A DNA stretch of 51,093 nucleotides. Source: DAITQM01 sp039794245. Its GTDB lineage: Bacteria > Pseudomonadota > Gammaproteobacteria > Xanthomonadales > Wenzhouxiangellaceae. The position numbers were made by a program, and so were the translations under genes. Within the stretch, counting starts at the first letter, position 1. Every line of letters begins with the position of its first letter. Positions 24,785 through 33,435 of the stretch are shown in pieces. The stretch spans positions 1-51,093 of the forward strand of contig JBDIVS010000020.1 in assembly GCA_039794245.1 (NCBI GenBank), written 5' to 3'. Under the pieces are notes generated by a model. The model was not told the DNA's origin. It did not search any database and saw nothing but the letters and a program-made list of their open reading frames with translations.

Positions 24785-25333
24785 TCAAAAACGGACGGCG
24801 GCGCCGACCGTGACTGAAACCCGGCCCGGCCCGCCGCGATCGCGGCTTTCTTCCCACAACTCGATGCCTTCGGCGGCGAGCAACGGCGCGACGTGCCGTT
24901 CGCTGCCGACGGCGATCACCCGCTCGCCTCCGACCATGCCGACCAGGCTGACGAACCGGCCGGCGGCGAACAGCGCCGGATCGAGAAAAGCGGCATAGAC
25001 CGCGACAAAACGGATGCCGGGCGGACGGTCGATCTCCGGCCGGAAACGGTGGTCGAGCGGGTAGCTCAGGATATTGAGTTCGGTGTCGCCGGCGTGGTTG
25101 ACCACCTCGACGATCTGCCCGCCCCAGATCACCCGCCGGCCGGTGGCTTCGGGATGTTCCAGCGCCTCGATCGGCCGCAGATCACCGGCTTTGGCCGCCG
25201 CGCCTTCGCCGAACGGCCGGGAAGCGGCGCAGGCGGCAAGACAGAGCAGCGCCGCGAGCGCGGCGCTCACGGTGCGGCGCTCGCGGCGGTAGCGCCCGGC
25301 CCGTTCAATCCGCTTGCCGGATCGCATTGCCAT
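24785..25333 (-). CDS. Slp-family outer-membrane lipoprotein
   Basis: 182 residues from ATG 25333; alternatives are the ATG at 25327 and a GTG just before the hydrophobic segment. The lipobox LAAC (Cys35) follows SAALAALLC. The mature part matches the Slp family: VIWGGQIVEVVNHAGDTELN, LSYPLDHRFRPEID, FLDPALFAAGRFVSLVG. Slp is a starvation- or stationary-phase-inducible lipoprotein in enterobacteria. Its start overlaps the end of the GFA gene. Confidence 0.82.
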   Translation of the reverse strand: MAMRSGKRIERAGRYRRERRTVSAALAALLCLAACAASRPFGEGAAAKAGDLRPIEALEHPEATGRRVIWGGQIVEVVNHAGDTELNILSYPLDHRFRPEIDRPPGIRFVAVYAAFLDPALFAAGRFVSLVGMVGGERVIAVGSERHVAPLLAAEGIELWEESRDRGGPGRVSVTVGAAVRF

Positions 25334-25757
25334 CCTCAGCAGCCGTTCCAAAAGTGTCCGTCATCGCCCGCTCCCAATGCCTTCCATCAAACAATCTGAC
25401 CGGAAATGCCCGCCATAACTCGCTGTCCAGGCAACGGGCGTTGATACTGTAACCGGTGGGATGGGAGCGCGGCACATAAAACGACTTGATGCCGCAATGG
25501 CGGCAAAACAAGTGCCGCGCCCGGCCGCTGCCGAAACGGTATTCGGCCAGGCTGTCCTGGCCCGCCAGCAATTCGAAATCGCTCCCGGCGACGATCAGGT
25601 GCAGATACCCGCTTTTGGTGCAGATCGAACAATTGCACTCGTCGAGCACCGGGCTTGCCGGCAATGCCGCGCGAAACCGCACGGCGCCGCAATGGCAGCC
25701 GCCCTCGACGCACGGCGGCGAGTTCGGGGCTGGGGAGTGATCGTCGCTCATGGGCAT
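25305..25757 (-). CDS. GFA family protein (S-hydroxymethyl-glutathione-like zinc fold)
   Basis: 150 residues. The zinc-binding cysteines of the GFA fold are present: GGCHCGAVRFRA, NCSICTKSGY and LFCRHCGIKSFY. The founding activity is condensation of formaldehyde with glutathione, but most GFA proteins are of unknown substrate. It overlaps slp by some 29 bases. Confidence 0.88.
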   Translation of the reverse strand: MPMSDDHSPAPNSPPCVEGGCHCGAVRFRAALPASPVLDECNCSICTKSGYLHLIVAGSDFELLAGQDSLAEYRFGSGRARHLFCRHCGIKSFYVPRSHPTGYSINARCLDSELWRAFPVRLFDGRHWERAMTDTFGTAAEDGNAIRQAD

Positions 25758-25770
25758 TTCCGGGTGCGTT

Positions 25771-26646
25771 TCAGGCCGGCGGCAGGCGGCGCGCCGCCCG
25801 CCATAACGCCAGCGCGTCGCCGGGCGTCACGGTGCCGTCCGCCGGCCGGGCGCGGCGGCAGAGTCGTTGGCGGCGGCGGTCGGCGAGAGACACCGTCCAC
25901 AGGAAATGAGCATAGCTCCGGTTGACCTCGTTGGCCAGCGCGGCGGCGAGCCGGTGGCGGAATGCGGCGGGCGGCGCGAGCCATTCCCGCAGAACACGGC
26001 CGCGGAGTGCCGGCGAAAAATCGGCGGCCGACCACTCGTCGCTTCGAAAGCGGTGGCGGGCCTGCAATTCGAGCGGGGGAATCACGTGGCGCGGCGGCGC
26101 CGGCAACCACGCCAGTCGCGCCACCTCGGCTGCGGCGATGAACCGCTCGGCCCACGGCGCATGTTCGGCGATAAACGTTTCCGGATCGATCGTTTCGCTG
26201 CCAGCCGCGGCATCGAAACCGCAGGCCAGAAGGATCTCGCAGGTCGTCTGCGCTGAGCGCAGCGGTTCCGGGGTTTGCCACCACTCATCGACACTGTTCG
26301 CACGCGGCGGCGGAACATCGAGCGCCGCCAACAGCGCCGAGAATCCGGCGGCTAATGGCTGCCGAACGGCGCGATGCGAAGCCAGACAGGCCTTAGCCAG
26401 CGGGTGCTCGGGCGAGCCCGTTGCCAGGCGCTCGATCTCGTCGCGCCACCATCGGCACTTGAGGATGAACACTTCTTGGTGTTCCAGATCGGCAAGCGCG
26501 CACAACTCATCAAGCAGTGCGTAACCTGCGCCAAGACGTGCCGCGGCGGCGGCCGGCAGATATTTCAGCGTCAACGTCAGGGATGGGAAACGGGCCTGGC
26601 AACGGGCGCTGACGACGCCCCGATCTTCGCTCGCCGGCCCGTTCAT
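25771..26646 (-). CDS. Squalene/phytoene-synthase-like protein
   Basis: 291 residues from ATG 26646. This start overlaps the gph stop (ATGA); the longer TTG start is less likely. Features that fit the trans-isoprenyl synthase fold are YLPAAAAARLGAGYALLDEL, KCRWWRDEIERLATGSPEHP and a second helical half with LWTVSLADRRRQR. The canonical first DxxxD motif of true squalene or phytoene synthases is not evident, so this is probably the NDUFAF6-like or uncharacterised branch. The function is unknown. It follows gph in the same direction. Confidence 0.65.
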   Translation of the reverse strand: MNGPASEDRGVVSARCQARFPSLTLTLKYLPAAAAARLGAGYALLDELCALADLEHQEVFILKCRWWRDEIERLATGSPEHPLAKACLASHRAVRQPLAAGFSALLAALDVPPPRANSVDEWWQTPEPLRSAQTTCEILLACGFDAAAGSETIDPETFIAEHAPWAERFIAAAEVARLAWLPAPPRHVIPPLELQARHRFRSDEWSAADFSPALRGRVLREWLAPPAAFRHRLAAALANEVNRSYAHFLWTVSLADRRRQRLCRRARPADGTVTPGDALALWRAARRLPPA

Positions 26647-27332
26647 GGCCAAGCGGGGATGGTGCCGGCCAGCAGCGCCAGCAGATCATCCGGGTGTGCC
26701 AGGCAGTGATCGGCCCGGCGCCGCGTTTCGTGATCGGCCAGATCGAGATAACCCCATTCGGCGACCAGTGCCCGGCAGCCTGCGGCATGGGCGGCGGCGA
26801 CATCGCGCGGATCGTCGCCGACCAGCCACACGCCATCCGGCTCGACACCGAGCATCCGGCATGCGTGCAGGACCGGCAACGGGCTCGGTTTCGGCGCCCC
26901 GGCGGTGTCGCCCGAGACAACGCAGCCGGTGCGTTCGAGCCAGCCGCTGGCGGCGACGACCAGTGATGTCAGGCGGCTCATCTTGTTGGTCACGATACCC
27001 CAGGGCAAACCGCGTTCCTCGACTCCGGAGAGCATGGCCGGGATGCCTGGAAAGGGCCGGCTATCGGCGTAAGGCCGCGCCGCGTAATGGGCGATAAACG
27101 CTTCGATTTTCGCAACCCATTCCGCCTCGGGCAGTTCGTCGCCAAAGGCCGCCTGCAGCATCCCGCGGGCGCCCTGCGAGGCGAGGTGGCGGACCGTGGC
27201 GAGCGCCAGCGGTGGTCGCCCTTCGCCGTCCAGCACCCGGTTCAAGGCCGCGAGCAGGTCGGGGGCGCTGTCGAGCAGTGTGCCGTCCAGGTCGAACAGG
27301 ATTGCAAGCGGCAGATTTACTAATACATTCAT
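26643..27332 (-). CDS. gph: Phosphoglycolate phosphatase (HAD family)
   Basis: 229 residues from ATG 27332. HAD motifs: LFDLDGTLLDSAPDLLAALN (nucleophile Asp), GIVTNKMS (Thr motif), SGDTAGAPKPSPLPVL (Lys) and WLVGDDPRDVAAAHAAGC (acidic motif). Gph removes phosphoglycolate formed from DNA 3' ends or oxygenation. In gammaproteobacteria it normally follows ubiG directly. Here the two are separated by a MITE-like insert whose terminal repeat contributes the gph start codon and first four codons. Confidence 0.9.
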   Translation of the reverse strand: MNVLVNLPLAILFDLDGTLLDSAPDLLAALNRVLDGEGRPPLALATVRHLASQGARGMLQAAFGDELPEAEWVAKIEAFIAHYAARPYADSRPFPGIPAMLSGVEERGLPWGIVTNKMSRLTSLVVAASGWLERTGCVVSGDTAGAPKPSPLPVLHACRMLGVEPDGVWLVGDDPRDVAAAHAAGCRALVAEWGYLDLADHETRRRADHCLAHPDDLLALLAGTIPAWP

Positions 27333-27584
27333 AAATATGACCACATTCAGCTTGTCTCTCGGCGTTCATGGCAGGGCATCTGTGTGCCAGGCGTCAGGTG
27401 ACCTGCATCCCTTACCGACAATGCCGCCCACGGGCGCCGAGAGCCAAGCCCTGCGGGGACTGTGGATGAATCCGCCTGCGGCGTTTAAGCGGCTAGACAT
27501 AGGTCTACCTGCCGGCGCCGCTTTGCCTTGCAGGCAAATCCTTCCAGAGCCCTGAACAAGGCAATATTTATGAATGTATTAGTA
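27318..27584. mobile_element. MITE-like element with 19-bp terminal inverted repeats and TA flanks
   Basis: TA followed by CTAATACATTCATAAATAT at 27318-27338 has its exact reverse complement at 27564-27584. The outermost bases are TA on both sides, as expected for a duplicated TA target of an IS630/Tc1-mariner transposase. The 267-bp element has no coding potential. It sits exactly between the ubiG stop (5 bases away) and the gph coding region. The terminal repeat resembles the end of the IS630 remnant near 43960-43980. Confidence 0.7.
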
Positions 27585-27589
27585 GCGCC

Positions 27590-28312
27590 TCAGTCATCGT
27601 CCCGGCTGGTGGGTTTGACGGCGTGCAGCAGGTAATTGACCTCGACACCGCCGCCGGTCCAGGCACGGCGGGTCAACGGGTTGTAATGCAGGCCGGCGGT
27701 TTCACGGACCACCAGCCCGGCGGCCCGGCACCAGGCGGCCAGTTCGGCCGGGCGGATCAGCCGCCGGTACTGGTGTGTGCCGCGCGGCAAAAGGCCGAGA
27801 ACGTGCTCGGCACCGACGATGGCCAGTGCGAAAGCCTGCGGCGTCCGGTTGATCGTGCTGAAAAACAGCTCGCCGCCGGGTTCGACAAGTTCTGCACAGG
27901 CGGCCACCGCCGACCAGGGCTCGGGAACATGCTCGAGCATTTCCATGCAGGTCAGAACGGCAAAGGGTTTCGGCCGGGTCGCTGCAAAGGCTTCGACCGT
28001 ACTTTCACGGTAATCGACCGCCAATCCCGATTCGGCCAGGTGCAATCGGGCGACTGCCAGCGCTTTGGGCGCCACATCGAGCGCGGTGACTTCGGCCCCG
28101 GCGGCGGCCAGCGCCTCGCTGAACAAGCCGCCGCCGCAACCGGCGTCGAGCACGCGGCGACCGGCGAGCGCCGTTCTGCCGGCGAGCCAGGCGAAACGCG
28201 CCGGGTTGAGATCGTGCAGCGGCCGAAATTCGCCTTCCGGATCCCACCAGCGGGCGGCGTAGGAATCGAAGCGGTCGCGCTCGGCCGGATCGAAGTTTTT
28301 GCCGATGTTCAT
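27590..28312 (-). CDS. ubiG: 3-demethylubiquinol/2-polyprenyl-6-hydroxyphenol O-methyltransferase UbiG
   Basis: 240 residues from ATG 28312, which overlaps the mtaD stop (ATGA); a GTG six bases upstream is less likely. FDSYAARWWDPEGEFRPLHD is the UbiG signature start. RVLDAGCGGGLFSEALAAAG is the SAM-binding motif I. HVPEPWSAVAACAELVEPGG and STINRTPQAFALAIVGAEHV are conserved. It performs both O-methylations of ubiquinone synthesis at the inner membrane. The mtaD-ubiG-gph order is a known cluster. Confidence 0.95.
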   Translation of the reverse strand: MNIGKNFDPAERDRFDSYAARWWDPEGEFRPLHDLNPARFAWLAGRTALAGRRVLDAGCGGGLFSEALAAAGAEVTALDVAPKALAVARLHLAESGLAVDYRESTVEAFAATRPKPFAVLTCMEMLEHVPEPWSAVAACAELVEPGGELFFSTINRTPQAFALAIVGAEHVLGLLPRGTHQYRRLIRPAELAAWCRAAGLVVRETAGLHYNPLTRRAWTGGGVEVNYLLHAVKPTSRDDD

Positions 28313-29631
28313 CGCCACTCAACAAGGCGCTGCCGCCAATACTCGGCACGGCCGCTGATCCGGGCGAAATCGAGATCAGTAAACCACCCGTTTTCGAGCA
28401 GCGGCCGGCCGGCGACCCAGACATCGCTGACCTGATCACGGCCGGCGGCATAGACCAGCGTGGAGAGCACGTGGTGCACCGGCTGGGTTGCCGGGTGGTC
28501 GAGGTTGACGGCACACAGATCGGCCGCCTTGCCCGGTTCGAGCGAACCGATCTCACCGTCCCAGCCGAGCGCCCGGGCGGCGTCGATCGTCACCATCGCC
28601 AGCACCGCGGGGGCCGGTAACGCCACCGGATCTCCGCTGAATCCCTTGGCGAGCAAGGAGGCGGTGCGCATTTCGCCCCACAGGTCGAGATCGTTGTTGC
28701 TCGCCGCGCCGTCGCTGCCTAAAGTGACATTCACCCCCTGTTCCTTGAGCTCCCAGACCGGGCAGATACCGCTGGCGAGCTTGAGGTTGGATTCGGGGCA
28801 ATGCACGACATGGACACCGGCGGCGGCCAGCTTGGCGATTTCATCGCCGGTCAGTTCGGTCATGTGGACGGCGAGCAGCCGGTCGCTGAGCAGGCCGAGG
28901 CGATCGATACGGGCCAGCGGCCGCTCGCCGTGGATGGCCAGCGAATGGCTGACTTCGCTCGCTGTCTCGTGCAGGTGAAGATGGACTTTGACGTCGAGTT
29001 CGCAGGCCAGCTCGGCCAGTCGCGCGAACGCCGTGTCGTTGACGGTATAGGGGGCATGCGGGGCGAGCGTCAGGCGCAACAGCGGCAAGCCCAACGTGGC
29101 GCGGTGGACCTGCATGGCACGCTCGATGTATTCGTCGAGCGAGGCGGCCCAGCCCGTCGGCACATCGATCACCGGGGCCCCGAGTGCGGCCCGCATCCCC
29201 GTGTCCTGGACCACCCAGGCGGCCTGGTCGGGGAAAAAATAATTGTCGTTGAAGCAGGTGATGCCGCCGCGGATCATCTCGGCGATCGCCAGCGCCGTGC
29301 CGTCGCGGACGTACTCGGCCCCGACCCACTGCTGTTCGGCCGGCCAGATGTGCTTTTCCAGCCATACTTTCAGCGGCAGATCGTCGGCCAGGCCGCGCAT
29401 CAGACACATCGCGGCGTGGGTGTGCATATTGATCAGGCCCGGCAGCAAGGCGTGGTGCGGCAGGTCGCGCCAGGCGGCAGCCGGATAGCGCCGCCGCGCC
29501 TCAGCAGCCGGCAGGATCGCGGCGATACGCCCGCCGGCAACGACCAGGGCATGTGCTTCGAGCACCGTCGCCGGCGGGGCCATCGTCAGCAGCCAGCGCG
29601 GCGCGAGGATCAGCTCCGCTTCAGACACCAC
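28309..29631 (-). CDS. mtaD: 5-methylthioadenosine/S-adenosylhomocysteine deaminase
   Basis: 440 residues, TRZ/ATZ branch of the amidohydrolases, with a GTG start. LLPGLINMHTHAAMCLMRGL holds the HxH metal pair. VHLHLHETASEV, VHMTELTGDEI and LGSDGAASNNDLDLWGEMRT supply the later His and Asp ligands. The N- and C-terminal beta parts (VVAGGRIAAI, GKAADLCAVNLDHPATQPVH) complete the composite domain. It deaminates MTA/SAH, which fits its four-base overlap with the SAM-dependent ubiG. Confidence 0.9.
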   Translation of the reverse strand: MVSEAELILAPRWLLTMAPPATVLEAHALVVAGGRIAAILPAAEARRRYPAAAWRDLPHHALLPGLINMHTHAAMCLMRGLADDLPLKVWLEKHIWPAEQQWVGAEYVRDGTALAIAEMIRGGITCFNDNYFFPDQAAWVVQDTGMRAALGAPVIDVPTGWAASLDEYIERAMQVHRATLGLPLLRLTLAPHAPYTVNDTAFARLAELACELDVKVHLHLHETASEVSHSLAIHGERPLARIDRLGLLSDRLLAVHMTELTGDEIAKLAAAGVHVVHCPESNLKLASGICPVWELKEQGVNVTLGSDGAASNNDLDLWGEMRTASLLAKGFSGDPVALPAPAVLAMVTIDAARALGWDGEIGSLEPGKAADLCAVNLDHPATQPVHHVLSTLVYAAGRDQVSDVWVAGRPLLENGWFTDLDFARISGRAEYWRQRLVEWR

Positions 29632-29652
29632 TGCCGCCCGCCGCCGGTGCGG

Positions 29653-30222
29653 TCATGCCTTGACCCGCGAGACGTATTCGCCGGTCCGCGTATCGACGCG
29701 GATCACTTCGCCTTCATCGACGAACAGCGGGACGCGGACGACGGCCCCGGTTTCGAGCCGGGCCGGCTTGCCGCCGCCGCCGGAGGTGTCGCCGCGCACG
29801 CCGGGATCGGTCTCGACGATTTTCAACTCGACGAAGTTCGGTGCTGCCAGCGACAGCGGCTCGCCGTTCCACAGCGTCAGGCGGCATTCGTCCTGTTCGC
29901 TGAGCCATTGCGCCGCGTCGCCGACCACCGTGCTCCCGGCGGTAAACTGTTCGAACGTCTCCGGGTGCATGAAATGCCAGAACTGGCCGTCGTTGTACAG
30001 ATATTGCACGTCCTGTTCGTAGATATCGGCGGCCTCGACACTGTCGCCGGATTTGAAGGTCCGTTCGATGACCCGGCCGGTTTTCAGGTTGCGCACCCGG
30101 ACGCGGTTGAACGCCTGCCCCTTGCCGGGCTTGACGAATTCGTTTTCGACGATGTTGTAGGGATCGCCGTCGATGATAATTTTCAAGCCGCTGCGAAATT
30201 CGCTGGTGCTGTAACTGGCCAT
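29653..30222 (-). CDS. efp: Elongation factor P
   Basis: 189 residues from MASYSTSEFRSGLKIIIDGD; an upstream in-frame start at 30240 adds six atypical residues. The three beta-barrel domains and the ETGAVVRVPLFVDEGEVIRV end are standard. Lys34 in KPGKGQAF is the residue that EpmA/EpmB beta-lysylate, so this is the lysine type and not the Arg32/EarP type. EF-P rescues ribosomes stalled on polyproline. Divergent from epmB. Confidence 0.96.
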   Translation of the reverse strand: MASYSTSEFRSGLKIIIDGDPYNIVENEFVKPGKGQAFNRVRVRNLKTGRVIERTFKSGDSVEAADIYEQDVQYLYNDGQFWHFMHPETFEQFTAGSTVVGDAAQWLSEQDECRLTLWNGEPLSLAAPNFVELKIVETDPGVRGDTSGGGGKPARLETGAVVRVPLFVDEGEVIRVDTRTGEYVSRVKA

Positions 30223-30293
30223 GGGGGTTCCGTGTTGCAAGGCTGAATAAAAGCGACACCTGATCGTAACGGATGTTCGCGTAAAATTCGCTT

Positions 30294-31334
30294 ATGATAA
30301 CCCGAATGCCTTCAGCATCGATGCCAGCGGCCCGCAGGTCAGGCACTGTGCGGCAGCAGCCGGACTGGCGCAGCGAATTGCGCGAGGCGATCCGCTCGCC
30401 TGTGGAATTGTGCCGTCTGCTGGCGCTCGAATGGCCCGTCGATCCGGAAGCCGAAGCGGCACGGCACACCTTTCCCTTGCTCGTGCCGCGGCCGTTCGCC
30501 GCCCGCATGCAGCGCGGCGACCCGGGCGACCCGCTGCTCAGGCAGGTGCTGCCGATGGCCGCCGAAGTCGAACCGCGAGCGGGGTATCTCGACGACCCGG
30601 TCGGTGACATCGCCGCCCGCCGCGGGCCGGGCGTGATCGTCAAATACCACGGCCGCGCCCTGTTGATTGCCACCGCGTCATGTGCCATCCACTGCCGCTA
30701 CTGTTTCCGCCGCGCCTTCCCCTATGGCGAGGAAAACGCCGGCCGCGACCGCTTCGCCGCGGCGGTCGATTATCTGCGGGCCCGCGACGAAATCAGCGAG
30801 GTGATCCTCTCCGGCGGCGATCCGCTGACCTTGTCCACGGCCCGCCTGACCGAATTGACCGGCCGCCTGGCGCCACTCCCCCACCTCAGGCGCTTGCGCC
30901 TGCACAGCCGCTTGCCGGTGGTGCTGCCGTCGCGCGTTACATCGCGGCTTGTCGCCTGGTTCCAAAGTCTGCCCTGGCCGGTGGCTCTGGTCATCCATTG
31001 CAACCATCCGAACGAACTCGACCGGAGCACCGCGGAAGCGCTCGCCGCCCTGCGCACCGCCGGCGTGACGCTGCTCAACCAGACCGTCCTGCTCGCCGGG
31101 ATCAACGACAGCGCGAGAGTGCAGCAGGCCTTGGCCGAAACGCTCTACGGCCAGGGCGTGCTGCCTTACTACCTGCACCTGCCTGACCGCGTCACCGGGA
31201 CTCACCATTTCGCCGTCGCGACTGAAAAAGCGCGCTCGATCCTGGAAGACCTGCGCCGCCGCCTCCCCGGTTACCTGGTGCCGCGCCTGGTCCGCGAAGA
31301 AGCGGGGATGCCCTACAAGGTGCCGTTGTTGTGA
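30294..31334 (+). CDS. epmB: EF-P beta-lysylation protein EpmB (radical SAM)
   Basis: 346 residues. The radical-SAM cluster motif is CAIHCRYCFRR (CxxxCxxC) near residue 130, preceded by GVIVKYHGRALLIAT. ILSGGDPLTLSTARL and the PLP/lysine-2,3-aminomutase-like C-terminus (PYYLHLPDRVTGTHHF) identify EpmB, which converts alpha-lysine to beta-lysine for attachment to EF-P Lys34. Its divergent pairing with efp is strong contextual support. The partner epmA is not in this window. Confidence 0.95.
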   Translation: MITRMPSASMPAARRSGTVRQQPDWRSELREAIRSPVELCRLLALEWPVDPEAEAARHTFPLLVPRPFAARMQRGDPGDPLLRQVLPMAAEVEPRAGYLDDPVGDIAARRGPGVIVKYHGRALLIATASCAIHCRYCFRRAFPYGEENAGRDRFAAAVDYLRARDEISEVILSGGDPLTLSTARLTELTGRLAPLPHLRRLRLHSRLPVVLPSRVTSRLVAWFQSLPWPVALVIHCNHPNELDRSTAEALAALRTAGVTLLNQTVLLAGINDSARVQQALAETLYGQGVLPYYLHLPDRVTGTHHFAVATEKARSILEDLRRRLPGYLVPRLVREEAGMPYKVPLL

Positions 31335-32350
31335 GAGCCGTGCCGCGCCGCGGGCGAGCCCGGGCGAATCTCGCCCCGGGCCTTTTACTGGCCGCCGGCC
31401 TCATCGCCTGCCGAGCCGGCGGCGGAGACGATACCGTCTGGACCGAATATCGCAGCGCCGATGCCCGCCTTGATGAAACCAGCGGGCTGGCGGCCTCCGG
31501 GCGCCGCCCGGACGTGGTCTTCGCGATCAACGACAGCGGCGCGCCGCCACACTTGCACGCCATGACGCCGGCGGGGCGCCTGTTGCAGCGCTTCCGGCTG
31601 CGCGGCGCCGAAAACCGTGACTGGGAAGCGCTCGCCGGTTTTACCGCGGCCGGCCGTGCCTGGCTTCTGGTCGGCGATATCGGCGACAATGACGCCCGCC
31701 ATCTGGCCCTCGACCTGTATCTGCTGCCCGAACCCGAGGTGTCCGCCGGCGCCGCGCCGGCCACCCTCGAAACCCGGCGCTTCACCGTCCGGATTCCCGA
31801 TGGGCCGCGCGATTTTGAAAGCCTGCTGGTCGTCCCCGGCGATCCGGAGGCGACCCATGCCGGCGCCGATGACACCGGCGACCGCGTCACTGTCCTGCTG
31901 CTCAGCAAACGCGATGTACTGCCGCGCCTTTACACGGTGCCGCTGCCGCTCGGCGGCGCAAAAACCGCACTGACCGCCCGCCAGAGGGGTGAAGTCCGAT
32001 CCTTGATCAGGCCCACGGCGGCCGAGATGCGCCGTGCCGACCGGCGCGGCCGGTGGTCGGCGCAACCGACCGATCTGGCGATCGACCCCGGCGGCCGGCA
32101 AGTGGCATTGCTCACTTACAAACGCCTTTACCTGTATCACCTTGCCGCGCCGGACGATTGGGAACGCGTTTTCCGCCGCGCCGTCCGGGTGATCGACTTG
32201 CCGCCGATCGAGCAGGCCGAGGGCCTGACTTTCCTCGGCTCGGCGTGCCTGCTGATCGGCAGCGAGGGCATGCCCGCACCCCTGCTCCACCTCGAACTGG
32301 CCGCCGGCGGCTGCCGCTTGCATCCCGCAGCCCCGCCCCCAAATCAATGA
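31331..32350 (+). CDS. Putative lipoprotein, beta-propeller-like, unknown function
   Basis: 339 residues from GTG 31331, whose GTGA overlaps the epmB stop by four bases. A lipobox-like LIAC (Cys27) follows a hydrophobic stretch, so it may be a lipoprotein. Features are LDETSGLAASGRRPDVVFAI, NDSGAPPHLHAMTPAG, ENRDWEALAGF and VGDIGDNDARH, repeated strand patterns resembling a beta-propeller. No catalytic motif is recognised. Translational coupling to epmB does not by itself imply an EF-P role. Confidence 0.65.
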   Translation: MRAVPRRGRARANLAPGLLLAAGLIACRAGGGDDTVWTEYRSADARLDETSGLAASGRRPDVVFAINDSGAPPHLHAMTPAGRLLQRFRLRGAENRDWEALAGFTAAGRAWLLVGDIGDNDARHLALDLYLLPEPEVSAGAAPATLETRRFTVRIPDGPRDFESLLVVPGDPEATHAGADDTGDRVTVLLLSKRDVLPRLYTVPLPLGGAKTALTARQRGEVRSLIRPTAAEMRRADRRGRWSAQPTDLAIDPGGRQVALLTYKRLYLYHLAAPDDWERVFRRAVRVIDLPPIEQAEGLTFLGSACLLIGSEGMPAPLLHLELAAGGCRLHPAAPPPNQ

Positions 32351-32372
32351 TCATCGCAGAACGAGTCCCAAG

Positions 32373-32786
32373 ATGAACCGCAACCCCGAAATGCCCGACC
32401 TGAAAATGGATCCCGCGACGCTGTATCGCGAGGAAATGATCACCGATCAACGGATCGGCACGATCCGCAAGCTGGTTCCGGTGACGAAAGACGGCCGGGA
32501 CGATCCGGCGCGCCCGGTTTTGTACCACGGCCAGACTCAGCTTCTGACCCCGGCCGGGCCGCTGCCACTCAATTTTGAAATTGCCGCCAAAACGTTGGAA
32601 GAAGCGGTTGCCGGCTTCGGCAAGGCCGCCGAGCAGGCAATCGAACAGACCATGGAAGAGCTGCGCGAGCTGAGGCGGCAGAGCGCCTCGTCCATCATCG
32701 TGCCGGGCAGCGGTGCGGTTTCGGGAGGATTAGGCGGCCTGGGCACCGGCGGCCTGCCCGGCGGCGGCAAGATCAAACTGCCCTGA
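32373..32786 (+). CDS. Conserved hypothetical cytoplasmic protein
   Basis: 137 residues. The core LYREEMITDQRIGTIRKLVP and ARPVLYHGQTQLLTPAGPLP, then FEIAAKTLEEAVAGFGKAAE, matches a family of small gammaproteobacterial proteins I remember only as conserved and uncharacterised. The C-terminus is Gly-rich and low complexity (GAVSGGLGGLGTGGLPGGGK). There is no signal peptide. It follows the lipoprotein gene by 22 bases. Confidence 0.7.
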   Translation: MNRNPEMPDLKMDPATLYREEMITDQRIGTIRKLVPVTKDGRDDPARPVLYHGQTQLLTPAGPLPLNFEIAAKTLEEAVAGFGKAAEQAIEQTMEELRELRRQSASSIIVPGSGAVSGGLGGLGTGGLPGGGKIKLP

Positions 32787-32817
32787 ACCTGTCAAGAGCC
32801 GCCTACCGTCATTGGGA

Positions 32818-33435
32818 TCAGGGAGTTTCCTGAGTTGCCGACCGGTGGCGTGTCACCTCGAGGCCGACGGCTTCCGCCAGTACCTCTTGCCGGTGATCGC
32901 CGGTTATAAAATGGCTGGCGTTGAACAACATTGTGATGCAACGTGCAAAGTATCCAGCGTGCGCGTACCGAGCGATGGAGCGTGCCGGCGCGCCAGGGTC
33001 TCGGCGAGCGTGTACACCTCCGCCGGCTCCTGGTTCAACGTGTGCCAGACACCGGCATCGATATCGCTTTCCAGATCATCCAACGCCAGCCGAACACTAG
33101 CCAGGTTCAACTCCTTACGGAAGATATTGAGATGCCAAGCAGTGGTGAGCTCGAGGCGATGCAGATGCGTGAGTACTGCCGGGGGCGCGAAGCGCTCGCG
33201 CAGGCGCAACGCGACTGAACCCAACAGTTGCATAAATTTTGCTTTAATTTATAGATTTCTTCATTAAATCAATAAGTTATGAGAATTTTAGTTAAAGCAT
33301 CGAATTCACCTGGGGTGACGCGCCCGGTTTCTCGCTTGACCGAGAATTCCGGGAATTTATGCAACAGTTGGGTGAACTATCCGCTTCCAGCAAGTACCAC
33401 TTTGTGATAATGCCGGAATCGAAATAGGCGGTCAA
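32818..33435 (-). pseudogene. VapC-like PIN-domain toxin, broken by a MITE and a frameshift
   Basis: Read on the minus strand, TTG 33435 begins LTAYFDSGIITKWYLLEADS, a PIN-domain N-terminus with the first acidic residue (YFDSG). At 33373-33376 the 153-bp MITE interrupts it. Beyond it, at 33219 and below, the gene resumes with VALRLRERFAPPAVLTHLHR and ends with TRTLDTLHVASQ. A frameshift near 32938 then moves the tail (MLFNASHFITGDHRQEVLAE) to another frame, ending at 32818. Removing the MITE and one TGAA copy rejoins ADSS-VALRL in frame. The start codon is TTG where ATG or GTG is expected. Confidence 0.85.
33220..33372. mobile_element. 153-bp MITE with 19-bp perfect terminal inverted repeats and 4-bp target duplication
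   Basis: CCCAACAGTTGCATAAATT at 33220-33238 is the exact reverse complement of 33354-33372. TGAA flanks it on both sides (33216-33219 and 33373-33376). The interior is AT-rich, unlike the surroundings, and non-coding. It splits the PIN toxin, and excision with one TGAA restores that frame, which independently fixes the boundaries. Confidence 0.88.

Noticed and set aside
28801..30246. 481-codon plus-strand frame opposite mtaD and efp
   Set aside because: Covers two well-conserved genes on the other strand and shows no domain.
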